NCBI RefSeq assembly: GCF_020906515.1
Contig: NC_085851.1
Span: 2,356,001 to 2,420,000, forward strand
Length of the DNA: 64,000 nucleotides
Direction: 5' to 3'
Origin: Vanrija pseudolonga
Lineage: Eukaryota; Basidiomycota; Tremellomycetes; Trichosporonales; Trichosporonaceae
In this document: positions 9,398 through 22,551 of the stretch, in pieces
Position numbering within the stretch: position 1 is the stretch's first letter
Layout of the letters: each line of letters opens with the position of its first letter
Notes under the pieces: generated by a model
What the model saw: the letters and a program-made list of their open reading frames with translations, nothing else
Told to the model about the DNA's origin: nothing
Databases searched by the model: none
Position numbers and translations under genes: made by a program

Positions 9398-11509
9398 ATG
9401 TCGCCGCCACCGCTGTCAGCAGCGACAAAGATCCAAATGGCTCACGATATTCGCGTGACCATTCGCGAACTGAAGGACCGCGGCCTGCTCGTTGCTGCCA
9501 AGTGGTGGGTTGAAGTTCCGGACACTGTACCCGCTGACAACCAGGGCCTCTGAGCTCCTCACCTCGCTGCCGAAGGAGTATCGCACCTCACCATACCTCC
9601 CCTTCTCCCCACCAGTTCAGCAAATTGGCCTCTCTTCCCCTCCTCACGCTGGACCCCGCCCATCGCTGGGAGAGTTCCTCCCCTCTCCTGGACCAGGAAT
9701 GTTCAGCGGGAGCAGTGGGTACAGCGTCAACGCCGAACCTGGACCATCGCGCTCAACAACGAGACATGGCGTCGAGTTAGAGGAGGAGGACGACGTGCTC
9801 GAGGAGGACGAGTTCCAGCTCGCCAAGTCTTACTTTGACATCCGCGAGCTCGACCGCGTCGTCCACACGCTGCGAAATGCCAAGGGCTCGCGCTCACGCT
9901 TCCTCAAGTGCTATGCGGCGTACCTATCGGCTGATCGCAAGGCGCAAGAGTCACTTCCCCATTTCCTTGACAACAAGCAGGAGCGTCTTGCCCTCTTCCC
10001 CGCGTTAAACTCCATTCTCGACGAGATCGATGGCGACACGGACCCATATCTCACCTACCTGCGTGGCCTTCTCCACATGCGCTTGGAGCAGCGCCAGGCG
10101 GCGACAGAATGCTTTGTCAAGAGTATTCGCGAGAGGCCATACAACTGGAGCTGCTGGAGCCAACTCGCTCAGCTGGTCGACTCGGCCGATAGGGTGGGTG
10201 CCAGGCAGTCCGAAAAGCTAACCCTCCAGTTCATCGAACTCAAGGAGAGCCTGCCCTCGACCCCCATGCTCACGTTCTTCGCCATTGTCGTCATGCTCGA
10301 CCTGCACACTGCCACAGACCTTGTGCAGAGCATGATTGCAGAGCTCCAGGCGATCTTCCCAACCAGCGTACACCTGCGAGCGCAGCGCGCAATGGTCTAC
10401 TACCATCAGCGCGGTAGGTTGCTTCCGGTCTGGCGTTTTCTAACCTGCCCAGACTTCACAGCCGCCGAGAAGGAGTTTGACATGGTACAACAGGCAGATC
10501 CGTACCGCATGGAGGAGGTCGACATCTACTCCAACATGCTCTACGTTATGGACAAGCGTGCCAAGCTGGGGAAGCTAGCACACGAGTACGCCGAGATCGA
10601 CCGCAACAGGCCAGAAGTGTGCTGTTTGATCGGTGAGTGGCCCTCGAGCTCCAGCCACTAACATCGCAGGCAACTACTACTCGTCTCGAGCAGACCATAC
10701 CAAAGCCATCACCTATTTCAAGCGCGCTCTCGTGTTCAACCGCGACTACCTCCCCGCTTGGACCTTGATGGGCCACGAGTTTGTCGAGCTCAAGAACTCG
10801 CACGCGGCTATCGAAGCGTACCGCAAGGCGATCGACGTCAACGCGAAGGACTACCGTGCTTGGTATGGTCTTGGCCAGGCGTACGAGCTCCTCGACATGC
10901 CCATGTACGCCATCGAGTACTACAACCAGGCGACGTCACTGCGGTAAGTTGTCGGACGGTGAATCTCAATTTGCATGCTGACCACTCAGGCCGTACGATT
11001 GCCGCATGTGGTCGGCCCTGGCCACAGTGTACGAAGGCCTTGGTCGTCTATCAGACGCCATCGCCGCTCACACGCGTGCACTTCTCGGTGCGGACAAGAC
11101 GCAGACGCCACAGATCCTCGCCAAGCTGGCATCACTACACGCAACACTCGACGCAGCCCGTGGCGTTCAGCACTCGCGCGAAGCGGCAGAGTACCACCGC
11201 AAGTTGCTCGCCCTAGGCGAGAGTGAGCGGACCGAGTTTGCAGAGCTCGCATCAAGCTACATGGCTGTCGCGGAGTACGAGATGCGTGGTGGGCTGGTTG
11301 AGCGCTCTGCACGTAAGGGACGTCGGAGTAGCGTTGTCGCCTCGAGACGCAGGAGCGCGCCACCCCAGCCTGAAGAGCGCGGCGACTGGGCTCTCGCCGC
11401 ACAGTACCTCGAGAAGGTTGCGCAGAGCAATGCCCCGCAGAGGGACCAGGCCAGTGAGCTCCTGCGCGAGCTGCGTGTGAAGGAGGCGAGACTTGGGCTG
11501 GGGGCATAG
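9398..11509 (+). CDS. CDC23: Anaphase-promoting complex subunit Cdc23 (Apc8)
   Basis: TPR scaffold subunit of the APC/C ubiquitin ligase. Exons 9398-9504, 9545-10193, 10230-10413, 10453-10632, 10670-10943 and 10990-11509 give 637 aa. The N-terminus has the family's [24 protein letters not shown] helix and [23 protein letters not shown] repeats fill the middle and C-terminus, with clear copies around [32 protein letters not shown] and [26 protein letters not shown]. Two introns (10194-10229, 36 nt; 10414-10452, 39 nt) are multiples of three with no in-frame stop, so retention would still give full-length protein with 12-13 extra residues. The start ATG is in a CACAATG context. Confidence 0.94.
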
Positions 11510-11661
11510 GTTTGGGGTGTGCATGCATCTTCATGGTCATTCAGCAGCGGGGCGACGGACACAGTTGTTGACGGCATTAAATACATTGGTTGCCGTACGT
11601 GACGGTTACATACAAGGGACAAACTATGCGTTTTATTTACAAGCACTTGGCATGAGTCTAC

Positions 11662-14600
11662 CTATGCGAAGAGGAGAGAGGTGGTGTGCCAAACGATGCC
11701 GCGTGCGTCGTCATTGTCGGTGGCCTGGATAGGAGGAACATCGCGGGCCGATGGGATGGCCCACTTCCTGGTGGCCATACCGACCTCGATCAAGTACTGC
11801 AGGACGTCGGTCGTCTCCTGGCGGTCGATGACCGGGGCGAGGCGGTCACGCAGCTGGCGCTCCGTCACACCGGGGCGGAGGACGAGCTGGCCAGTGGCCG
11901 CCTTGATCGCGCGGTGCCACTCGGACTCGATGATGCCGCCCCAAATGGTGACCCAGCGACGCGGTGCGCACTGGACCTTGTCTGCTTTGGCGTTACCGTC
12001 GGCCTGGGGCGTGACGTCCACAGTCCAGTCGCCCCAGAACTTGGACGAGACGACACGGGCGTTGTCGTAGCCGGCCCAAAAGACTCGCTGCTCAGACTCG
12101 AGCGCGAGGGCAGACAGCACCGAATCGATGATGTCGTAAGTCAAGCTAGTGCGCACCTGCAGCATGACGCGGTCGAGACCATTGGGGCCGGCTTGGAAGA
12201 TCTTGTCGTAAACAAGCTTGATTTGCTTATCGGTGGGGAAGGCGTGGGCATCGGCTCCCCAGAGGACAAGTGGTGGGATTTTGAATGGCGATGGAGCACC
12301 AATTGTAGGCTTCGGCGGAGCAACGGTGCGCTTGACCTTGAGGCTGACTTCAAACGAGTCGTCGTTTAAGGCTCGGGTGTTGTAGGTCATGCGCCCCTGG
12401 CGGAGTAAGGGGAAGTTGGCACCGTTGAACTCGAACTCGGCTTCGAACTGCGAGGCCATGCTCATGAGGACGGCGATCTCGCCTCCCTCACCGACAATAG
12501 GCCACACCACGTCGTCGCCGTCAGGTCCGTGCACAATATCGTCGGCCTTGGCCACCTGCTGGTCCATCGTAGGAGGCAGGCTGCCTTCACAAGTGAAGAG
12601 CCACGCATTATTGAACGCGTACATGCGACCCGTGTGCTTCAGATGGGGGTGCTTGAGCAAGATGCCCTCGTTGACCAGAGCCGCGATCTGAGGTTCGTAT
12701 TCCTTCTTTGGGATGACGTTTAGGAGCTGGGCCGCGGCATTCACGCTGTACTGCTCGTTGGGAGTGGCAACGATCATCTTCAAAAGCGCGCGAATCAAAC
12801 CAGGACGACGAGACATGCTCATCATGACAACCTCCTGGCCGACTGGGTCCTCTTCCGTAACCGAACCCAGCGAGATGTTGTGCAGCTTGGTGTCCTCGGC
12901 GAGCAGGGGGTTGTCGATGATTTGCTCGTAGCCCGTCTGAACGGACTTGAGGAAATCCCAAGTGTACTTGGAGATCATCTCGGCAGGGCTGGCGGCCAGC
13001 TCGGGGGCACGATGAACTGGGTCGTTGATCGGGGTGATAGCAATCGGCAACTTGAGGTGGTTCTTGTTGATCTTTTGACGGAGGAAGTTGACGTGGGCCA
13101 TGAGGTCAAAGTCGACATGGCTGGCGGGGTTGTGGTCGGGCAGCTCGGCCGAGCCACGGTGCTCGATCAGGAGCGAGTAGAACGATTCCTCTAGGCGCAT
13201 GAAGTACGCCTCCTTGCCGGGCATCTCGAGCAGCTTCTTGATCTTGGTGCGCACAACCTGGTGCTGGAGCTGAGGGAAGATTTGGCTCATTGCAGGACGG
13301 CCACGGTTTGTCGTACCGCGGCAGCGAGCACGGATGACGGCCTCAGCATCGATGATGAGCTCCTCCTCTTCTCTCGTCCAGTTGTGGCGGTAACGACGAA
13401 GCTTGGCATCGGGATCTAGAGGCGTCAGTTAACACGGTCCCACGGCGACTTACGCTTTGGCTGAACTCTTGCGGTTCTCTTGACATGACGAATGGTAGGG
13501 GCGGGGCGGCCAGACACGTTGATGCGACGCGGCGGTGCGACTCCGTTCTTGAAGCGCTCGAATGACTGGACAATGGCGTCCAGCTCGGCGACAGTGGGTA
13601 GCTCCCCGATCCTCGTCATGGGTCGGTTGTGGATCATGTAGTCCTTGAGATCCTGCGTGACCTCCAGTCCCGCCCTTTCGGCCGCAGCCTTGACACGCTC
13701 GTCGTAGGCCACACGGGCGGCGGCAATGCGAAGAGCAACCTGGTCGCGAATGGCTAAGGCTTTCTTGATCTCTGCCTCCCGCTCCTTATTGGCCTTCTCC
13801 TTCCTCTCTGCGGCACGCTGCCTGTGTAACTCGTTGGGCGATCTCTTGAACACCAGCGAGGGTCCCTCACCGAGGATCGACTTGGTCCGGCGATCGAGAT
13901 AATCGTCGACATACTGGGGGAGGAGGGCGTTCTCCCAGGCAAGTTGCTTGAGTTGCTCTGGAGTGATAAGACGCTCGCCAGTCTCGGCGTTGACCGCCGC
14001 ATTGAGGGCCTCCTTTTGCTGAGGGACAATTCGGATTTCGTGGCGCCACTTGCTGCGAGCGCGAAGCGTCCTGAGGTAGTCGGCCCCACTCGTCTCTAAA
14101 ACTGCAGTAATGGTTGGTGCCAAGGGGAAGGGAGGCATATCTAAGCGCGGGAGGTGAGGTAAGACGCCTCCACCCAACGAGCAGTTCTTGAGAACGCGCC
14201 AGAGCTCCGGGACATGGGCTGGTGTCCGAGCATCCATGACGCCGAACAGAGTCACCGGCATCTCCGAGACACTGTAGATTGGCACGACGTCGTGAACGAG
14301 GAAGTACGTGGCAGTCGAGAAGTCGGTTGCCTGAACGAAAGCAGATGCTTGGCCAAGAGGGGCGTCTGGGCAACGAACCGTTGCCGTCGCTTCGTCTTCG
14401 ATGGCCACCATGGGCAGCAAGAGCTGCAAGTAGCAGAGCAGCGAGAGGAGAGTTCGAATCATGTTCTTTCCACCTTGGTTGACTCGGTGAATGAGCGAGT
14501 TCCTGGTCCTCATATGGCGAGGGATGTCGTGGAATCGAAGGTCGCCATTTCCTGGAACCTGCAGCCAGTTGTACAGGTCTTCATCCCACTTGTGAAGGGG

Positions 14601-17600
14601 CACGCAGGCAAAGAAGTCGCGGATGCGTAGCTCGTCGTAGATGAACGGGAGGGCAAAGACACGAGGAGAGCCGGAAATAAGGTGTGGAGAGCCAGGTTGA
14701 TTGACAATGGCGTCCATAATAGCACCGTGGAAGTACTCGGCACGCAAGCAGCGACCAAGCTTGTAGCCGTACATGCACGCTGCCATCGGCGGTTCGTGCA
14801 GGAAGATTTCGCGGTTGGTAAGGCCCTCACTGATTTGTGGTGGTGCCGAAGGCTGTCTGCTGCGGTAACTCGTTGGGTTGACTGGGTTGCGGGAGGTGGT
14901 CCGCTTGACGGACGAGAACTGAGCATTGGGGACGGACACAGCGGACGGCTTGATCAAGCCAGCAGTAGCTTGGTTGGCCAAGGCTCGAACGTACGTATCG
15001 ATCTCGGCCTTGGTTTTGCCCTTGACAAACACGATGGCTGTCCGCACCCATCGCCCAGTTGTCGTAGGCGTAGTGGCGTCTGTCTGACCGATTCGGTCTT
15101 CCGCGATGAGTTGATCCAGAACACGTCGGTGCACCTTGCGATCCATTCCCGCAACCACAAGAGGCGCGTTGGGATGGTCTGTGCCAACCCATTTCTCGGT
15201 CCATTTCCTGTGGTCCAAGAAGAGCTTGGCGTCGGATGCGACGCCACCTCCGTCAACCAGGCATTGGTACACCTCGTTGCGTTTCTTCAACTCGGCAATG
15301 TTCACGCGACCGGCATGGGGCTTTGGCTTCACCACCACTGGCTTGGGGAGGTCCACCTCATCGACGGACTTCAACGGCTCGTCTTCGTTGGCGAGCTGCT
15401 TGACCTTTGTTCGGGCGCTGGTCCGGGTGGCTCGGCGGACACCTCCGCGGCCAACAGCAGTCTGGGATGGCGTGGTAGGGGATGTGTGCAATCCCAAAGA
15501 ATTGGTAGGACCGGAACCTTGCGCCGGTGGCTGGACAGATGTCGGCTGAGGGTCGACATCCATCGGCACGGAGGAGCTGGTCGTGGTGACAGGTGTGGCA
15601 GGCTGGGGTGCAGGGGCCTGGACAGCTGCCACTGATGTTTCAGCGTGCGGGGATTCAGCAACTGTCGGTCCGTTAAGTGGCGGGTGGGCGGCAGGAGGAG
15701 TAGCAATAGGAGGCGGTGGCTCTGTTAGTTGCGTAACGGCACTGCCTGTCGCGGGTGCCGAGGGCGATTGCGCCACCTGAGGCTGGGATGGGACAGGGGG
15801 CGCGGTGGTGATGGGCGCCTCTGCAGCTCCTCGTCGCTGCCGCTTCGCAGGTGGTGTGGCCGAATCTGTTGGGATACCGGTGCCCGGCACTTGGGCCACC
15901 TCCTCAGGGAGTAGAGAGTAACGGGCCGTCCTTCCACGCTTTTTTGTCGCCGGAGTCGGGGTTGCCACTGGGGGCTGAGGCACCAACGAAGGCGTAGATG
16001 GACCAGCAGCCGTTTCGGCCATTTCTGAAGGTCCGACACCTGGAGCACTAGGGGCTGGCGGAGCGGTGCCAGATGCTGTCTGAAGTACTTGAGGAATGGA
16101 CGGGGCTGGCATAACCGGCGGCCCCATCTGCGGGGTAGCCGGGGCTGAAGCCAAGGGCGAGCCAACTGCAGGGGCGACACCGCGTCGCGCTGGCGGAGCT
16201 CGTGCGATAGGAACACGAGATGGTGTGGGGGCTGGTGAATTGGTCCCAGGGAGAATAGGCCCAGGCGACGCGAGGTAGGCTGACAAGCTGCCTTCGCCAA
16301 GTGCAACCGGACGAGATGACACTCCTGGTGGTGGCCCACGTGGGGTCACAGGCGCTGGTGAAGCCGCGACGGGTGGGAATTTGCGGCGCGGAGCGATAGC
16401 GACTCGTTTCCCCGTTAATGCGGCCAACTCGGCTTCTAGTTGGCGCGTCTTCTCAAGCTTTTGCTGCTCCAATCGCTCTGCCGCTTCCTCTTCAGTGGTC
16501 TTTGGCCGTTTCTGAGGCGAGTTGATGTCGTCGTCCGTCTGTGGCACCTCCTCCCTCTTCTTGCGCTTGCCCTTGACCGGGGCCTTGACGGGAGCCTTGA
16601 CGGCGCCTTTTGGCATAGGCTTGTCCTTGCCTGGGAAGGGGTCGAAATAAGATGGGTCCCAGCCTATCGCCAAAATCTCCTCGTCGGTGATGGGCGGGGG
16701 AATGCCAACACCAGAGTAGCCGGCAGGAGCGGCGATGAGCTTTCCAAGATGCTTGTAGTAGATGAGCACCTCCGGAATTTCCTTTGTCGCAAAGAGCTGG
16801 CCAATGACTTGTCGGTTCCTCGCGCCATCGGGGTTGACGACATAGGTGTACTTCCTTGGACGGCCGCGCTCCTGGGCATCGTTACTATACTTGTTTGGCT
16901 TGATCTCCTGCTCTTCGGCGGGTATCCCCTGTCGCCTCTTGCGCACGACGGCTCGCTTGTGGACATCAGCCTTGGACTTGCCCTGCTTGGTTCCCGCAGG
17001 GTTGCCGACCGGAGCAGTTATCGCAGACAGCTGGATCATCATGTTGAAGTGCTCTTCAATTGACTCGGCGACGGGACGGAAGATGTGGGCCCAATGACCA
17101 CCTGCTTCGGTCTGCAGGTGAGGCTCGAGGGGAGCTCCGTTCACCTCCATGTACCTCTGGTAGGCGTCGGTGGTGAACACTCTGAGACGACGCTGCCTGT
17201 GGAAGTTTTCCATGGCACACCTAATACTCTTGTGGCGAAGGTGTGGCGGAAGGTAGGCAAGGTCATGGCGATTGAGGACGTGTTCGACTGTCCGCTTGAA
17301 CAAGTGGTTGAGGCGACGAGTGATCTCAGAGTAGATGCACCCTGAATTGCCAGATTCGTACACGCAGGCGAGCACTTGAGACTCGGTGCTCTGTGTCAAG
17401 AGCGCATTGCTGTTGGACTGCACAGTTCCGTTGAAGTCGTCGACTGCAATGTTAGCTCAAGCGACAATGAAACACAACCCACCTGAGAATGGGACTTCTG
17501 CGGGGACGACTTCGGGGCTCGACTGGGTTGGCTCGAGTTTGACCTTGGCCCGAATGTTGGGGTTGTACTTTGTGAGTCGAAGACAGCCCCGTGGGTTGGC

Positions 17601-18914
17601 ACCAGTGTCGACGAACTCGATGATGCCGGCGTTGACCAGGGCATGAAGATGGCGCTGGATCGTCCGTCGATGGCGCACCTCCCAAGTGTTGGGAAGCCAG
17701 CCGATGAGTCCAAGAAGATGGTGGTTACCCAAGAGGTGGTTTTTGAGAGAAGGGTGGTCAAGCACACGAATGAGTCGCTCCTTGGGGATGTGGCCGGCAT
17801 TGAGTTCAAGCTCGGAGAACGGCTGGAATCCGAAGCCGAGGTCCTTTGGCTGGAAGAGGGTTCGAGCCTCGCTGCCCTCTGCCGTCTCGAGTACTTCGTC
17901 GTCCTCTTCGTCCCCAGCAGGCGTCTCGGGGACTGGAGGAGCCGTGTTGGTGTCACGGGCAATGTTGGCGAGGTAGTGAACGTTCTGTTCGACGAAACGG
18001 CGATAAACGAGAACACTGGTAGACGAGCCGTGGACAGTGGCGGGGATCTTTGCACAAAGGCCGAGTTGGACAAGAACCTTGAGATAGTGGTAGACACTGT
18101 TCTGCGAACTGCCAGTCATCGGGCCAAGCTCCAAGGCTGTGACACCATGCTCGCGAGAACGGGTAGCAAGTTGAAGGAAGAGGAAGATCATTGGGCTAAT
18201 CTTGGGGATCTGTCACTGTCAGCGCCACCGTGTCACCTATGTAAGACATACCTTGCTGCGCGACCCAGTCAGGCGGTAGTAAATTTCGTCCTCGGTGCAG
18301 CGAATGCGCACGCGCTGGGGGTATCGAAGCTGGAGGCCGATGAGGTCGGTCCTGGCGACTGGCGGATCTCCGCCGTCGTCCTCTCCGAGAACTTTGAAGA
18401 GCTCGCGCCCGTCGTCGGCGGGATCTGGGGGTGGGGAAGGCGGACGCTCCTCGGTCGGCGCGCCCACATCGCCGACGGGCAACGCATCCGCCGCAATCAC
18501 GACCTGGAGGTTGGGGTGGCGCGCGAGCAGCGTCCACACGTAGGCAAAGTAGTCGACATCGACGTTGGTGTCGAGGGAATGGAGGTGCGAGCGCAGCGTC
18601 GCGGGGTCGGCGCCTGGGGCGTAGTCAGCGCCCATTCCATCCACGCCGCCCATATCGTCCACCGCGCTGCATCCACCGTCGCCGCGCATTCTGGCAACCC
18701 GCTGGACCACCTCCACCCCGAAGTCTGCGAGGAGGAAGAAGGTGGGGGTTCGAATCCCGACCCCACCGTTCCCGCGCGCGACTTTTGCCAAGGGCCGGGT
18801 GGGATGTTGGGCGAGGCTGGGTGGCTGCTATTTGGTGCCAAGGGGCTCCTTACCTAGGACGCCGTCGTACGCGACGTACTCGAGGCAGGCCTCGAGTAGC
18901 TCGTGTATCCTCAT
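11662..18914 (-). CDS. TFC3: TFIIIC B-box-binding subunit (Tfc3, tau138)
   Basis: Largest TFIIIC subunit; recognises the B-box of tRNA genes for RNA polymerase III. Exons 18914-18854, 18724-18252, 18209-17483, 17443-13454 and 13415-11662 give 2334 aa. The N-terminal region has the winged-helix type B-block domain (PMIFLFLQLATRSREHGVTALEL... SSQNSVYHYLKVLVQLGL) and a further helix-turn-helix run (RRTIQRHLHALVNAGIIEFV). The middle (about 700-1050) is a Pro/Ala-rich linker. Near the start of the last exon is a Myb/SANT-like segment (YRHNWTREEEELIIDAEAVIRARC), followed by a long conserved C-terminus. The first exon (MRIHELLEACLEYVAYDG) is short and less certain. Intron 1 holds an exact B-box on the opposite strand. 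Confidence 0.88.
18747..18757 (+). promoter_or_regulatory. Perfect B-box (TFIIIC site) in TFC3 intron 1
   Basis: GGTTCGAATCC matches the RNA polymerase III B-box consensus GGTTCGANTCC at every position. It lies on the strand opposite to TFC3, inside its 129-nt first intron (18725-18853). It is flanked by GGTGGGG (18741-18747) and CCCCACC (18761-18767), which can pair as a hairpin. There is no A-box or pairing D-arm and acceptor strand upstream, so this is not an intact tRNA gene; it resembles an isolated extra-TFIIIC site. Confidence 0.6.
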
Positions 18915-19339
18915 CGCTGCTGGTGTTGCAGCATGCAACGAGTGGTGGTGGGTGGGGTTGTTTGAGTGGGATTATCGATGTGAGTTTTCTGAGACGACGA
19001 CAGTCAATGACGGATTGGGAGGGGTTTGAGAGGGCGCAGGTTTTTACGTAATGCCAGTTTGGGTGAGCTTTGGGTGGGGTTTGGGCCGCCTGGTTGTGTG
19101 CGTGGTGTGTGTGTGCAGTGTGTGCATGGCAGCAATGCATTGCAGTGCGAGAGAAGAGCCGTCATGGGGCATCCATGTCGTGTACAAGGCGTGGTAGTGA
19201 GAGCTTAAGGCAACAACACAGGCAACGAGACGCACATTAGTTGCCACTCGACTGCCGTGCCCTGGCGACTGATAACCAACCCTGCCTCCACTCGGCAAAG
19301 TCGGTTTCGTCACAACCACCTCTCTCCTCGACAAGACTC
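18915..19339. promoter_or_regulatory. Divergent promoter region TFC3/Nudix hydrolase
   Basis: 425 bp between start codons. It contains a GT-rich run at about 19095-19130 and otherwise no element that I recognise. Confidence 0.4.
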
Positions 19340-20358
19340 ATGAGGAGCGTGCTACTCAACACTCTCAGATCTAGCAGCAGACTACCCTCTTTCACTTCAC
19401 CCCGCGCCGCACTCGCCCCACACTTCACCCGCACCATGTCGTCATCAGCGGCCCCCAGCCCGTCCGTCACGAGCCCGGCAGTCACCGCTTCGTCTGTCAC
19501 GAGCCCTGCCGCGCCAGGAGTGCAGGAGCCCGAGATCATCGACGTCGAGGACTACAAGACCGACGCGCGGTGGCTCAAGCTCCAGCGCATCAAGTGGCGC
19601 GATCAGGAGGGCAAGGAGGTTGGTCTCGCCAGCACTGGGGTATAGCTCACGACAGCGCTTCTGGGAGGTTGCGAACCGCACGACGAGGTCAAGGGGCGGC
19701 GTGGACAGTATGTCGGTGCCACGAGCGTGCTGACAGTATCAGGCTGCCATATCCTTGCGCTTGTCCACCGCCTGCAGATTGGCGTCTGCGTCGTCCTGAT
19801 TGAGCAGTACCGTCCCCCCGCCGGCGCGGTTGTTGTCGGTGCGTCGTGACGTTGACACCCGCGCTCACCACCCAGAGTTCCCCGCCGGCCTGATCGACGA
19901 GAACGAGGCGCCGGCTACGACAGCGCTGCGCGAGCTGCACGAGGAGACGGGGTACGCCGGTCCCGGTGTGAGTGTGCGCACCGTGTCGCCAGTGCTCGTC
20001 AAGGACCCCGGGTGAGTCGTCGCAACGGGCATCGTCGGCCATCCGGCGCTCGGCCCGGTGTTTGCCCCCGCTAACAACACCAGCATGACCGGTGCCAACT
20101 GCCACCTGGTCACCGTCGACGTCAAGCTGGGCCCAGACGCGCCTGACCCGGTGCCCAAGCTCGAGCCGGGCGAGCACATCGTCACGAGGCTGGTGCCGAT
20201 CCAGCACCTTGCGAGCGTGCTGCGTGGTGGGTGTTGCTGGGTTCAGTGGCGACCGACAGCTGACCCCCTACTCTCCAGACTACGAGAAGCGCGGGTTCGC
20301 CATCGACGCGCTCGTGTCGTCTGTCGCGCTGGGCATCTCGCTTGGCGGTGTGATTTGA
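19340..20358 (+). CDS. Nudix hydrolase, ADP-sugar pyrophosphatase type
   Basis: Hydrolyses nucleoside diphosphate sugars such as ADP-ribose. Exons 19340-19618, 19656-19707, 19743-19838, 19876-20011, 20084-20226 and 20279-20358 give 261 aa. The Nudix box is complete: the glycine of [10 protein letters not shown], then REL and EETG in [11 protein letters not shown]. The preceding [10 protein letters not shown] strand is typical of the ADPR-pyrophosphatase (YSA1/NUDT5) group. The first ATG gives a basic, Ser/Arg-rich leader ([18 protein letters not shown]) that looks like a mitochondrial presequence; a second in-frame ATG at 19436 would give a cytosolic form. Intron 1 uses a GTTGGT donor, which is unusual here. 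Confidence 0.88.
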
Positions 20359-21183
20359 GAGTGGGTAGAGCGGGGAAGGGGCGGGGTTGGCATCCAAGGC
20401 CCCCTTGAGGTCCAAGAGGGCCCCCGGCCCCCACGTCCCCACGAGCTGTACACTTATGCACCGAGATGGAAGAAGAGCGGGTGGTCAGTAGTAGATACCG
20501 GGGCTCCAGGTGCTCAACGCCATGTTGTCGCCAAGCCTGAAGCCAGAGGCACAGCAGGCTCAGTGTCGGTTCATGAGCCGCCGCGTCCCTCCGCAGACGC
20601 AGCAGCGGTAGACGCCTCTCCGCAACTGCACGCTCACAGCCCGTCGCAACAACGTCGGCCAAACAAACCTCCTCATCTCAAGCCAAGCAGCGCATAGAAG
20701 CCGACGCTGCACGCTCTCGGATGCTCGGACCCGCCGTCTTGTGCACCACTACACGTGTGCCTCTAGAGGCGTTTGACTCGTCGTTGTGCGGACACGCTGC
20801 CGGCGGCTCGTTTCGGCGGGGGCTCGGATCAGCCCGTTCCGAGCGTCCGCCGGCCCTGGGACTCGGGACGCGCGATCCGCAAAGCAGGCGCGGTGTGCTG
20901 GAAATTTCGCGGCCTGCAAGCTACACGGTGCATGCTGGCTTCCTGGCTAACATAGATGGCCCGCGCTATGCACAGAGCAGATGGGAGGGAAGAGGGGATG
21001 ATGGTTGGCTGGGTCGCTGGCTGGCTGGCTCGGATGACCATGTGACGCGCCGCTGTTGCCGGCGAGAAATATCGGCCCGGCGCACCACCGACCGACCGAG
21101 CAAGCAAGACGGGGAGGATAAGACGGCCACCGTCTCTCTTTCGTCCTTTCTTTCCATCGCCATCTCATCCCCCAGCCCACACA
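20359..21183. other. Intergenic region, no gene seen
   Basis: 825 bp, GC-rich. Just after the Nudix stop is an inverted repeat (20398-20407 with 20413-20422, nine of ten bases paired) that could form a 3' UTR hairpin. The right end carries the promoter and CT-rich leader (about 21130-21180) of the dehydrogenase. Overlapping ORFs here have no family resemblance. Confidence 0.4.

Positions 21184-22551
<1,368 letters not shown>

Noticed and set aside
14682-15635. 317-codon plus-strand ORF
   Set aside because: Antisense to the large TFC3 exon, with low-complexity shadow composition.
18660-18780. A tRNA gene overlapping TFC3 intron 1, suggested by the T-loop-like GGTTCGAATCC
   Set aside because: Only three of five T-stem pairs form, there is no A-box match upstream, and the strand complementary to the would-be acceptor (CCCCACC) lies directly beside the T-loop rather than about 60 nt upstream.
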